Shown here: piece after piece, positions 8,440 to 16,452 of the stretch
Layout of the letters: every line of letters starts with the position of its first letter
Numbering within the stretch: the first letter of the stretch is position 1
Assembly: GCA_903930745.1 (NCBI GenBank)
Contig: CAIYZX010000089.1
Coordinates: 1 to 32,706, forward strand
From: an uncultured Chloroflexota bacterium
GTDB taxonomy: Bacteria; Chloroflexota; Limnocylindria; Limnocylindrales; CSP1-4
Direction of reading: 5' to 3'
Length of the DNA stretch: 32,706 nt
Program-made: the position numbers and the translations under genes
Notes under the pieces: model-generated
What the model was told of the DNA's origin: nothing
Seen by the model: the letters and a program-made list of their open reading frames with translations, nothing else
The model's database searches: none

Positions 8440-10110
8440 CGCCGCGTAGACGGAGATCACGCGCCGGGGTCCGGCCTCCCAGCGGTCCGCCAGGACGAGA
8501 TCGGACCGCCCGGTCATGGCGAGCCACGCCGTCTCCGCCACGCCCCCGCACGTGTCGCCCACCACGGTCTCGAAGAGCGGGTCGCAGACCACGACCGTCG
8601 CGGCGCCGGTCGTGCCGTCCGCCACCAGCTGTGCCCCGCGGCGCAGCAGCGGGAACCCGACGGCGTCCGCGCTCTTGAACACGGGCAGGCCGTCCAGTGC
8701 CAACGGAGCGTCGCCGGTCGTTGCCAGCACGCGCACGGCGGCGGCATCTGCGCCCGGCCAGCCCCCGTCCGGCGAAACGACCGGTGGCCACGCCGAGACC
8801 GCGAGGGCGATGGAGGCCAGGGTGGCGCCCAGGCCGGTCAGGCGGGCGACGCGGATGCTCCGGTGGTTGTCGCCTGAGCCCTGGATCGTCCCGGTGAGGC
8901 GCGCAAGGCCCACGCTCGCGAGGACCAGGACCACGGGGTCCAGGAACGCGTGGTAGTGGTCGTTGGGCAATCCCGGCACGACCGCGGCAAGCGACGGCGC
9001 GACGATCGCGAGCACCAGCACCGAGATGGCGAGCGCGCCGGCCAGGAGCCGGGCTGCCGGGATGTCCGTGTCGGGCGCGCGACCATCGGGACGGCTCCCG
9101 GCACCGGCGGGCACCGCGCGGGTGCGGGCGCCCGTGGTCACGTCCCCGTGTGCCCGTCGTGTGACCACGGCCATGCCGATCAGCGCCACCATCACGGCCG
9201 ACACCAGCAGGCTCAGGCCGGCACGCTCCGTCACGAGGCCAACCAGCGGCCAGGACAGCACGCGCAGTCCCACCACGATGATCCGCACGGGCAGTGCCGT
9301 CATCGCCTCGCTCCCGTTTCCGCCCAGGAACAACAGCACGGCGCGGACCTCCGTGAACCCGGTGGTGAGCTCGGATGCGAGCAGCGGCAGGAACCCGGCC
9401 ACCACCAGCACCGCCACCGCCACGCCGCCACGCACCAGGTCCAGCACAGGCTCGTGCCGGCGCAGGCGCCGCACCAGGGTGTCCAGCCACAGCCCGGCGA
9501 GGGGGATGAGCAGCGTGATGTCCAGGACGTGTGCCTGGACGGCAACCGATGCCGTGACGCCCACCATGAGCCACCAGCGCGCGCGACGCGTCTGCCGGGC
9601 GCGGATCGCGCTGCCGAACGCCAGCGCCGCGAAGAGCGGGACCAGGTTGGGGTTCCAGATGAACGTGGACTCCTCGATCGCAGCCGGGGAGACGGCCGCG
9701 ACGAGCCCGGCAAAGGCCGCCGTCATCGGGCCTCCCACGACGCGCGCGAGCCACCAGGTGGCGACCACGGCGCCGATGCCGATGAGCGCGAGCTCCAACA
9801 CCACTACAGACGGGTCTGCGCCAGAGAGGAAGGCTGCAGGGGCGAGAAGGTAGTAGTAGAGGGCGCCGTGGTGGAATGTGCCGATGCTGGTGGGTGGCCC
9901 CAGCAGCGGAACCTGGCCGGCGGTCACCAGCGCGTGGAGCACCGTCATGTCATGGCCCTGGTCCGCGTCCCACTGGCCGCGGAGCGCGAGGCCCGGCAGG
10001 CGCGTCAGCGCGGCGAGGGCGACGATGCCAAGGAGGACGAGGGGCTCCAGCCGGCGTCCAAGATCGACGTGTCCTCCGCGCCGGGCCTCCCGGCCCCGAT
10101 CGCTGGTCAC
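8428..10110 (-). CDS. GT39-like (PMT/ArnT-type) membrane glycosyltransferase
   Basis: Polytopic membrane protein of 560 residues, resembling GT-C enzymes that move a sugar from a polyprenyl-phosphate donor to an acceptor outside the membrane. After the first membrane segment the sequence has RGQWDADQGHD (Asp48, Asp50, Asp54), the expected place of the GT-C acidic catalytic motif. A loop with FHHGALYYYLLAP and many hydrophobic segments follow, then a soluble C-terminal part from about residue 430. The GTG start overlaps the nfo stop as GTGA, so it is the second gene of an nfo transcript. Donor and acceptor are unknown. Confidence 0.75.
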   Translation of the reverse strand: MTSDRGREARRGGHVDLGRRLEPLVLLGIVALAALTRLPGLALRGQWDADQGHDMTVLHALVTAGQVPLLGPPTSIGTFHHGALYYYLLAPAAFLSGADPSVVVLELALIGIGAVVATWWLARVVGGPMTAAFAGLVAAVSPAAIEESTFIWNPNLVPLFAALAFGSAIRARQTRRARWWLMVGVTASVAVQAHVLDITLLIPLAGLWLDTLVRRLRRHEPVLDLVRGGVAVAVLVVAGFLPLLASELTTGFTEVRAVLLFLGGNGSEAMTALPVRIIVVGLRVLSWPLVGLVTERAGLSLLVSAVMVALIGMAVVTRRAHGDVTTGARTRAVPAGAGSRPDGRAPDTDIPAARLLAGALAISVLVLAIVAPSLAAVVPGLPNDHYHAFLDPVVLVLASVGLARLTGTIQGSGDNHRSIRVARLTGLGATLASIALAVSAWPPVVSPDGGWPGADAAAVRVLATTGDAPLALDGLPVFKSADAVGFPLLRRGAQLVADGTTGAATVVVCDPLFETVVGDTCGGVAETAWLAMTGRSDLVLADRWEAGPRRVISVYAAPAP

Positions 10111-11108
10111 CGGCCCCGCCCGGCCACGGCTGCGGCAGCGGTCTCCGCCCCCTGCTCGGTCTCCGCCGGGGCGCTCCGGCCCTTGGGGCTCCTCGTGGTG
10201 AAGGCCGCATCGGGCAGCGCCGCGAGCGGGCGGCCTGCCACGATGTCGTGGAGACGGGCGACGTTCACGGCGTCGTAGCCCTCCTCCATTCCCGGAGTCT
10301 CCAGGTAGTACGTCACGTGGCCCAGCAGCGGGTGCGTGACCACGCGCCGGATCCCGTCCACGCCAACCTGTCCCGCACCGAGGTGCTCGTGCCGGTCCGT
10401 GCGGGAGCCCCGGGCCGCGCGTGAGTCGTTCAGGTGAACCATGTGCAGGCGGTGGAGCCCAACCGCGACGCCAAGGCCAGCGAGCAGCTCGTCCACGCCC
10501 GCCTCGGTACCCACGTCATAGCCGGCACCCCAGGCGTGGGCGGTGTCCAGACAGTAGCCGTAGCGTTCACGCGGGACGCCCGCTGCCGCGATGGCGGTGT
10601 CGATGGCGCCCAGCTCCTCCACCGTTGCACCGATGCCGAAGCCTCCACCCGCTCCGTTCTCCAGCACGAGGATGGGGTCCGGAGCCCCGTCGCCGATGCC
10701 TGCGAAGACCGTCGCGACGCGTGCGGCAAGGCGGTCGATCCCCGCTTCCGCCCCATCGCCACGATGGGAGCCGATGTGGATGTTCAGGAACCGTGCCCCG
10801 TAGGCCTGGGCAACGGCCAGCTCGTTGACGAGCATCATCACGGACCGGTCTCCGGTCTCCGTCTCAGGGCTCGCGAGGTTCACGAGGTAGGGCGCGTGGA
10901 TGGCCAGGGGTGCCACGTCGTGGTGGGCGAGGCGGGCCAGGAACGCCGGCAGCTCCACGGGAGGCGCGGATCGCCGGCGCCACGACGTGGGGTTGTCGCT
11001 GAACACCTGGAGCGCGGACATGCCAACGTCCGCGGCCCGATCGGCCGCCTTGACCATGCCTGCGCCCAAGGCCAGGTGGGCACCCAGCCGACGTCCGTTG
11101 GAGAGCAT
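10107..11108 (-). CDS. nfo: Endonuclease IV (AP endonuclease)
   Basis: Cleaves 5' of abasic sites in base-excision repair. The 333-residue product keeps all nine zinc ligands of the TIM-barrel enzyme: His71, His111, Glu150, Asp188, His191, His225, Asp238, His240 and Glu270, in AIHAPY, NIHIGSH, VLENGAGGG, CLDTAHAWGAGYD, MVHLND, RHEHLGAGQVG and ETPG. About 45 residues at the C-terminus are beyond the family core and look disordered. I chose ATG 11108 rather than the open frame upstream because the family begins with RLGAHL and a TACCCT box sits seven bases before it, which suggests a leaderless transcript. The next gene overlaps by four bases. Confidence 0.93.
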   Translation of the reverse strand: MLSNGRRLGAHLALGAGMVKAADRAADVGMSALQVFSDNPTSWRRRSAPPVELPAFLARLAHHDVAPLAIHAPYLVNLASPETETGDRSVMMLVNELAVAQAYGARFLNIHIGSHRGDGAEAGIDRLAARVATVFAGIGDGAPDPILVLENGAGGGFGIGATVEELGAIDTAIAAAGVPRERYGYCLDTAHAWGAGYDVGTEAGVDELLAGLGVAVGLHRLHMVHLNDSRAARGSRTDRHEHLGAGQVGVDGIRRVVTHPLLGHVTYYLETPGMEEGYDAVNVARLHDIVAGRPLAALPDAAFTTRSPKGRSAPAETEQGAETAAAAVAGRGR

Positions 11109-11115
11109 GGCGGGA

Positions 11116-11121
11116 AGGGTA
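11116..11121 (-). promoter_or_regulatory. Candidate leaderless -10 box for nfo
   Basis: TACCCT on the minus strand, seven bases before ATG 11108, with no Shine-Dalgarno sequence between. This spacing would start transcription at or next to the start codon. Confidence 0.5.
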
Positions 11122-11148
11122 GCGGAGGCGGTTCCGGGTCGCGCCGGA

Positions 11149-11736
11149 CTAGCCCCTGCGCGACCCCTTGCCCGGGGTGTAGCCACCGCCCACCACTGGC
11201 TCGATCAGGCCGTAGTCGCCGTCCTTGCGCTTGTAGAGCACCGCGACGCGCTCGTTCTCCGCGTTGACGAAGACGTAGAAGTCGTGGCCCAGCTCCTCCA
11301 TGGCGCCAACCGCATCCTCCTCGAAGATGGGCTCGATGGCGAAGCGCTTCGTCTTCACGATCCGGCGTTCGACCGCGCCCTCGGCGGTGCCGTCCGCGAT
11401 GCGGCGGAGCAGCGACTTCTCCTCCTCGGCGCGGGCGCGCACCCTGGGCTTGTCCCTGTAGTCCACGGCCTGGCGCTCGGCCTTGTCCACCACGATGTCG
11501 ATGGCCGCCTGATAGGAGCCGCCGGTGGCGCGCGAGCGGATCGTGTGCCCGTCGATGACGAGCGTGATCTCCGCGGTGTGGGCGTCCGACGCGCTCTTGT
11601 GCTGCTCGTTGGTGAGCTCGAGAACGGCGTCCGTCCGATCATCCAGGAAGCGCTCGAGACGGCCAAGCTTGCGCTCCGCGTACTGCCGGACCCGCTCCGG
11701 CACCTCGAGGTTCTTGCCCCGAACGATCGTCCTCAC
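11149..11736 (-). CDS. hpf: Ribosome hibernation promoting factor, long form
   Basis: Binds the small ribosomal subunit in stationary phase and, in the long form, joins ribosomes into inactive 100S dimers. The 195-residue protein has the S30AE/RaiA domain at residues 1 to about 100 (MRTIVRGKNLEVPERVRQY start) and the C-terminal dimerisation domain at about 125-182 (RIVKTKRFAIEPIFEEDAV, then GHDFYVFVNAE). GTG 11736 is preceded by GGGAGG with good spacing. It has its own promoter and a hairpin leader upstream, and is separated from comF by 112 bases. Confidence 0.94.
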   Translation of the reverse strand: MRTIVRGKNLEVPERVRQYAERKLGRLERFLDDRTDAVLELTNEQHKSASDAHTAEITLVIDGHTIRSRATGGSYQAAIDIVVDKAERQAVDYRDKPRVRARAEEEKSLLRRIADGTAEGAVERRIVKTKRFAIEPIFEEDAVGAMEELGHDFYVFVNAENERVAVLYKRKDGDYGLIEPVVGGGYTPGKGSRRG

Positions 11737-11774
11737 GGTAGACCTCCCGGCTGGAACGCGCCTGGCTCATGGGG

Positions 11775-11799
11775 GAGGGGCACGCCGTCGTGCCCCCTC
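11775..11799 (-). other. Hairpin at the 5' end of the hpf leader
   Basis: GAGGGGCACG (11775-11784) can pair with CGTGCCCCCTC (11789-11799), a 10-bp stem with one bulged C and a four-base loop. The predicted transcription start from the adjacent promoter is about 11801, so the mRNA would begin almost directly with this hairpin. 5' hairpins can protect mRNA from decay. The role is inferred. Confidence 0.5.
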
Positions 11800-11807
11800 G
11801 GAAGGCG

Positions 11808-11835
11808 AGTATGCCACTGCGACACGCCATGCCAA
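11808..11835 (-). promoter_or_regulatory. Promoter of hpf
   Basis: Minus-strand TTGGCA (11830-11835) and CATACT (11808-11813) are 16 bases apart, with TGG directly before CATACT giving an extended -10. This is a good vegetative-type promoter in the comF-hpf gap, leaving a leader of about 65 bases. Confidence 0.6.
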
Positions 11836-11848
11836 AGGGCCGGTCGTA

Positions 11849-12562
11849 TCACCGCTCACGGGCCACCGCGAGCCCGCTGACGGCCGCGGCGCCCATGGCC
11901 AGCAGGACCTCCGCGGCTTCGCGCATGGTGGCGCCAGTGGTGATGACGTCGTCCACCAGGATCACCCAGTGGCCGGCCACCTCGCGCACGGCGGGGTCCG
12001 GCGCCGGCCCGAACGCGCCCTCCATGTTCAGCGCCCTTCGCCCCCGGTCCAGGCGGTACTGGGGCGTGGTGGCCCGGGTCCTGGCGACCGCCTCCCGCCA
12101 CGGCAGGTGGAGCTCCCTGGCCGCCGCCGCCGCCAGCAGCGCCGCCTGGTCATAGCCGCGCTCGCGCAGGCGAGCTGCGTGGACGGGCACGGGCACCACC
12201 AGGTCACCCCCGGCGCCCGCGGCACGCCACCGGGCGGCAAGCGCCTGGCCCAGGACCGGCGCGACGCGCTGCTCACCCGCGTACTTCAGCCCGTGGAGCG
12301 CCCGGCGAACGGGCCCCACGAACGGGGAGCACCACTCCAGCTGAACGAGCGGCGCGGGAGGTCCTTCCGCGAGCCCCAGCGCCGTTCCGGGCGGCAGGTC
12401 CACCCGTACCCAGGCGGCTCCCCTGCAGCGCCCGCAGAGCGCGTCACCCTCCCTCCCGCACCCGGCACACACCGCGGGCAGCGCGAGATCCAGGAGGCGC
12501 CCAACGGGCCGGCCAAGGAGTGCAGCAGCAGATGCCATGCCGCCGATGATCGCGAGCGCCAC
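11849..12562 (-). CDS. comF: ComF family phosphoribosyltransferase-like protein
   Basis: Double-zinc-ribbon phosphoribosyltransferase-fold protein of 237 residues. ComF/GntX homologues take part in DNA uptake or its downstream steps, but their exact reaction is uncertain. The zinc-binding cysteines are Cys32, Cys35, Cys43 and Cys46 (CAGC, then LCGRC). The PRPP-binding loop VILVDDVITTGATM is at 200-213. The GTG at 12562 is the longest reasonable start; an in-frame ATG eight codons later is an alternative. It follows the DUF192 gene by 33 bases. Being next to pilus genes is suggestive of transformation, but no comEA or comEC is in the window. Confidence 0.88.
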   Translation of the reverse strand: MALAIIGGMASAAALLGRPVGRLLDLALPAVCAGCGREGDALCGRCRGAAWVRVDLPPGTALGLAEGPPAPLVQLEWCSPFVGPVRRALHGLKYAGEQRVAPVLGQALAARWRAAGAGGDLVVPVPVHAARLRERGYDQAALLAAAAARELHLPWREAVARTRATTPQYRLDRGRRALNMEGAFGPAPDPAVREVAGHWVILVDDVITTGATMREAAEVLLAMGAAAVSGLAVARER

Positions 12563-12595
12563 TCACCGCGCACTTATCGCCCGCTCACCTGGCGC

Positions 12596-12970
12596 CTACC
12601 GGCCCTCGCGGATCTCCAGGCGGTCGCCCACGGCGGTCCCCGTCCGCTCGATCACGCCGGCGGGCAGCTCCAGCACGCCGTTCGCGCCCCGGACGAGTGG
12701 CACGAGGCCCGTCCATGGCCGCAGCGAGCGGTGCACGGACAGCACGGTGCGCGACCCGTCGGCGGCAGGCCGGGAGACGAAGACCGCGTCGATGGGGAAC
12801 CGCATGAACATCATGTGGATCCCGTTCTCGCCGGGGAACCAGAGGCCATCACCGGCGGGCAGCGAGGCACGGCCCATGAGGCCCATGAACTTGGCCCAAA
12901 GGGAGCCCGCGGTCGCCATCCGGGAGGCGAGGTCAGCCTCCCGGTCCAGGTTACGCGCGGAACCGGTCAC
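12596..12970 (-). CDS. DUF192 family protein
   Basis: A 124-residue protein of the DUF192 fold, whose function is not established. The recognisable core is FMGLMGRASL near residue 28, GLWFPGENGIHMMFMRFPIDAVFV in the middle and GANGVLELPAG near residue 95. I see no signal peptide or membrane segment at the chosen GTG start. It lies 23 bases after tadC with no clear ribosome site, so it probably rides on the Tad transcript. Small DUF192 genes are often found near Tad genes, which is a family-level association and not proof of a role. Confidence 0.82.
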   Translation of the reverse strand: MTGSARNLDREADLASRMATAGSLWAKFMGLMGRASLPAGDGLWFPGENGIHMMFMRFPIDAVFVSRPAADGSRTVLSVHRSLRPWTGLVPLVRGANGVLELPAGVIERTGTAVGDRLEIREGR

Positions 12971-12993
12971 GCGCGCGCACCCGGATGTCGCGC

Positions 12994-13938
12994 CTACGGC
13001 GTCCCATTGCCCAGGTTGATCATGATCAGGATGATCGCCGGGCCAAGAATGATGATGAACAGCGACGGGAAGATGCAGCCCACCAGCGGGAAGAGCATCT
13101 TGATCGGCGCCTTGGCGGCCATCTCCTCCGCCCGCTGGCGGCGCTCGATGCGCAGCTGCTCGGACTGGACCTGGAGCACCTTGGAGATGCTCACACCCAG
13201 CTGCTCGGCCTGGATGACGGCGCCGATGAAGTTGGAGAGTGCCGGAACCTCCGTGCGGGGGACGATGTCCCGCAGGGCGTCGCGGCGGGCCTTGCCGACG
13301 CGGATCTCGGCCAGTGCCCGGCGGAACTCCTCCGTGAGGGGTCCCTTGAGCTTCTCCACCACCTTGCCCAGCGCACCGTCGAAGCCGAGGCCCGCGCGCA
13401 CGGAGATCGTGAGCAGGTCCAGGGCGTCCGGGACCATCAGCAGGATGAGCTTCTGGCGCTTCTTGATGCGCCCGCCCAGCCAGAACTCCGGGATGGTGTA
13501 CCCCATCATCGCGCCAACGAGGAGCATCACGACACCGACAGCGACCGGGGTGCCGATGATGTTCGGGAAGACGAACAGCAGGAAGAAGACACCCACACCG
13601 GCGATGGTGCCCACGGCCTTGATGCCCAGCCAGTCCGAGACGCGCATGTCTCCAGGATTGCCGGCCAGGGCCAGGCGCTTCTCCGTCTGCTGTGTGAAGG
13701 ACTGGCTGGTGACCCGGGCGACAGAGCCCGAGAGCCGGTTGACGAAGGGCCGGACCGTGCGCTCGAAGAGCGGCTGCTGGAGCTCCAGCTCCTCGAGGTT
13801 CTTGGCCTGCATGGAGCCGAGCTGGGTGAGGCGGGCCTGCACCGGGTCCACGCCGGAGCGTCCGGCCAGCCCGTAGAAGATCATCAGGATGGAGACGGCG
13901 GCGAGGCCCGCGACCAGGAAGGGCAGGATGGATTCCAT
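12994..13938 (-). CDS. tadC: Tad pilus assembly platform protein TadC
   Basis: Inner-membrane platform protein of the Tad/Flp type IV pilus system, 314 residues. It has an N-terminal membrane segment (residues 5-25), a pair of segments near 105-150, a cytoplasmic T2SSF domain at about 165-285 (VPDALDLLTISVRAGLGFDGAL, then VQAEQLG-like region) and a final hydrophobic segment (LFPLVGCIFPSLFIIILGPAI). It pairs with TadB to anchor the extrusion ATPase. ATG 13938 is three bases after the tadB stop with GAGG upstream. Confidence 0.93.
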   Translation of the reverse strand: MESILPFLVAGLAAVSILMIFYGLAGRSGVDPVQARLTQLGSMQAKNLEELELQQPLFERTVRPFVNRLSGSVARVTSQSFTQQTEKRLALAGNPGDMRVSDWLGIKAVGTIAGVGVFFLLFVFPNIIGTPVAVGVVMLLVGAMMGYTIPEFWLGGRIKKRQKLILLMVPDALDLLTISVRAGLGFDGALGKVVEKLKGPLTEEFRRALAEIRVGKARRDALRDIVPRTEVPALSNFIGAVIQAEQLGVSISKVLQVQSEQLRIERRQRAEEMAAKAPIKMLFPLVGCIFPSLFIIILGPAIILIMINLGNGTP

Positions 13939-13941
13939 GGG

Positions 13942-14964
13942 CTAGACCTCGATGTCCACGATCTTGCGGATGAACATGAAGCCCAGGAACATCGAGAACC
14001 CGCCGAGCGCCAGGATCACCACGCCGGTGGGCAGGCCGCCGATGCTGGCGCGAGGGTCGAACAGCGGCTTCATGAAGTCCGGTGCCACCACGAACAGGAA
14101 GCCGGCGAGGGCGATCGGCAGGAAGCCCACCACGTAGCCGGACAGGCGCTGCTGTGCGGTCAGGGTGTTGATCTCGCCCTTGATGCGGACGCGCTCGCGG
14201 ATCGTGAAGGCGATGGAGTCCAGGATCTCGGCGAGGTTGCCGCCAACGGTGTGCTGGATGGAGATGGCGGTGGCCATCAGCTCCAGGTCGTCCGACTTGA
14301 CGCGGCGGACCATGTTCTCGAGCGCGGTGTCGAACGAGAGGCCCAGGTTGACCTCCCGGATGACACGGCCGAACTCGGTGGCGATGGGCGGTCGTGACTC
14401 GCGGACCACCAGCTCGATGGCCTGCAGGAACGAGGAGCCGGCGCGCAGCGCGTTCGCGATCAGCGTGATGGTGTCCGGGAGCTGCTTGTTGAACGCCTTG
14501 AGCCGCCCGTTCTTGCGGCCGTTCAGCCAGAAGCGGGGGAACATGAAGCCCACGAACCCGCCGATGAGCAGCACGAGCGGGTTGCCCAGGCCGGGGACGC
14601 CCACCGAAAGGAGCAGCATCAGGAGCGGGAGGCCAAGCGTGGCGCCCGCCCAGATCATCAGGTACTCGGAGACCTTGAGGCGGAGGTCCGCGCGGGCGAT
14701 CTCGCGCGCCAGGTTCGCGCCGAAGTCACGCTGCTCCACCACCTTGTTGAGCTGGATCAGCGCGGCGCTGGACGCCAGGGCGGCGGCGACGCCACCGGAC
14801 CCGGCGGCCGCACCGGCGACGGGCTTCTCCGGCTTGGCGGCGGCATACCGCTCGAGGCGGGCGTTGACGCCGGAGCCGCCGCTCGACATCGCGATGCCCA
14901 CGGCGATCAGGAGGATCGCGAGGGCGGCGATGCCGGCGATGGCGATGGTCATGGTGTTGTCCAC
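13942..14964 (-). CDS. tadB: Tad pilus assembly platform protein TadB
   Basis: Second inner-membrane T2SSF-domain protein of the Tad pilus, 340 residues. Membrane segments lie near residues 5-26, 105-150 and at the C-terminal end. The T2SSF domain starts about residue 160 (LPDTITLIANALRAGSSFLQAIE) and runs to about 275. An Ala/Gly-rich linker (residues 48-68) follows the first segment. The start is GTG 14964 with GGGAGG upstream. It is 20 bases downstream of cpaF and three bases upstream of tadC, so the three are one operon. Confidence 0.93.
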   Translation of the reverse strand: MDNTMTIAIAGIAALAILLIAVGIAMSSGGSGVNARLERYAAAKPEKPVAGAAAGSGGVAAALASSAALIQLNKVVEQRDFGANLAREIARADLRLKVSEYLMIWAGATLGLPLLMLLLSVGVPGLGNPLVLLIGGFVGFMFPRFWLNGRKNGRLKAFNKQLPDTITLIANALRAGSSFLQAIELVVRESRPPIATEFGRVIREVNLGLSFDTALENMVRRVKSDDLELMATAISIQHTVGGNLAEILDSIAFTIRERVRIKGEINTLTAQQRLSGYVVGFLPIALAGFLFVVAPDFMKPLFDPRASIGGLPTGVVILALGGFSMFLGFMFIRKIVDIEV

Positions 14965-14984
14965 AGGCCGCCTCCCGGTTCCGC

Positions 14985-16409
14985 CTAGTAGCTGAAGCCG
15001 AAGAGGCCGGGCGGCAGGTGGATGCCCTGGACCTCGAACTTCTCGACGAACTTGGGCCGGATCCCGGTGGGCTTGAGCCGTCCCTGGATCTTGCCCTCGA
15101 CGACGCCCGTCTGCTCGAAGACGAACACGTCCTGCATCACGATGACATCACCCTCCATGCCCTGGACCTCGGTGATGTTGGTGATCCGGCGCGAGCCGTC
15201 CTTGAGACGCGCCTGGTGGACGATCAGGTCCACCGCGGAGGCGATCTGCTCGCGGATGGCGCGGACCGGAAGGTCCACGCCCGCCATCAGGACCATCGTC
15301 TCGAGGCGCGAGAGCATGTCGCGCGGGCTGTTGGCGTGGCCCGTGGACATCGAGCCGTCATGGCCGGTGTTCATGGCCTGGAGCATGTCCAGCGCCTCGC
15401 CCGCACGACACTCGCCCACGATGATGCGATCGGGCCGCATGCGCAGCGAGTTGCGCACGAGCTCGCGGATCGGGATGGCGCCCCGGCCCTCGATGTTGGG
15501 CGGGCGGGACTCCAGGGTCACCACGTGCTCCTGGCGGAGCTGGAGCTCCGCGGCGTCCTCGATGGTGACGATGCGCTCGTCGTCAGGGATGAACGAGGAG
15601 AGCACATTGAGCGTGGTGGTCTTGCCGGAGCCGGTGCCGCCTGAGACGAAGATGTTCAGACGGGCCTCGACGGACGCCCGCAGGAACTCGAACATGTCGG
15701 CGGTGGCGGACCCGAAGCGGATCAGGTCGTCCACCGTGAGCGGGCTGGCGGAGAACTTGCGGATGGTGATGACCGGTCCCACCAGGGAGAGGGGCGGGAT
15801 GATCGCGTTGACGCGCGATCCATCGGTCAGGCGGGCGTCAACCATCGGGCTGGACTCGTCCACGCGGCGGCCGATCGGGGCGATGATCCGGTCGATGATC
15901 CGCATCACGTGCTCGTCGTTCTGGAAGACGACATTGGACAGCTCCAGCTTGCCGTGGCGCTCCACGTAGACCTGGCGCGGCCCGTTCACCATGACCTCGG
16001 AGATGCTCTCGTCGCGGAGGAGCGGCTCGAGGGGGCCAAGGCCGATGATCTCGTCGGTGATCTGCTCCAGCATCCGGACCCGCTCCGCGCGGGTCAGGGC
16101 CAGGCCCTCCTCGTCGATGACCCGCCCGAAGATCTCCTCGATCTGGCGGCGAACCTCGACCTGGTTGGAGAGGTCCAGCTTGGGGTCCAGGTCCTGGATC
16201 ACCCGGTTCTGGATGCGGAACTTGACGTCACGGAAGGACTCCCGCGACGGGCCCGTGGGCATGAGCCGGCCGGCCGTGGGGGCCTGCGGGCCGCCCTGGC
16301 CGCCGAAGGGCTGCTGCGTGGGGACCGGGACGTTGGACGACGGCTGCTCGCCGCCGCCACCGCCACCCGGGCCCGGTCGCGCGCTCTCGATGCGCTTCAG
16401 AAGACTCAT
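14985..16409 (-). CDS. cpaF: Tad pilus motor ATPase CpaF/TadA
   Basis: Secretion ATPase (T2SSE/GspE family) that powers Flp pilus extension, 474 residues. The first 60 residues are Pro/Gly-rich and probably disordered. The N-terminal domain is at about 60-160, followed by Walker A GGTGSGKT with Lys263, Walker B RIIVGECRAGEALDMLQAMN, and the His-containing GHDGSMSTGHANS. All catalytic motifs are intact. ATG 16409 has a strong AAGGGGAG ribosome site. It lies between cpaE and tadB in the usual Tad order. Confidence 0.96.
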   Translation of the reverse strand: MSLLKRIESARPGPGGGGGGEQPSSNVPVPTQQPFGGQGGPQAPTAGRLMPTGPSRESFRDVKFRIQNRVIQDLDPKLDLSNQVEVRRQIEEIFGRVIDEEGLALTRAERVRMLEQITDEIIGLGPLEPLLRDESISEVMVNGPRQVYVERHGKLELSNVVFQNDEHVMRIIDRIIAPIGRRVDESSPMVDARLTDGSRVNAIIPPLSLVGPVITIRKFSASPLTVDDLIRFGSATADMFEFLRASVEARLNIFVSGGTGSGKTTTLNVLSSFIPDDERIVTIEDAAELQLRQEHVVTLESRPPNIEGRGAIPIRELVRNSLRMRPDRIIVGECRAGEALDMLQAMNTGHDGSMSTGHANSPRDMLSRLETMVLMAGVDLPVRAIREQIASAVDLIVHQARLKDGSRRITNITEVQGMEGDVIVMQDVFVFEQTGVVEGKIQGRLKPTGIRPKFVEKFEVQGIHLPPGLFGFSY

Positions 16410-16452
16410 CGGCTACTCCCCTTCGGCCGACTGGCCGCTCCCTGTCGCTGCC

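Noticed and set aside
11525..13876. A 783-codon plus-strand open frame over hpf, comF, DUF192 and tadC
   Set aside because: Four clear minus-strand genes occupy the region, and the plus-strand product shows no family features.
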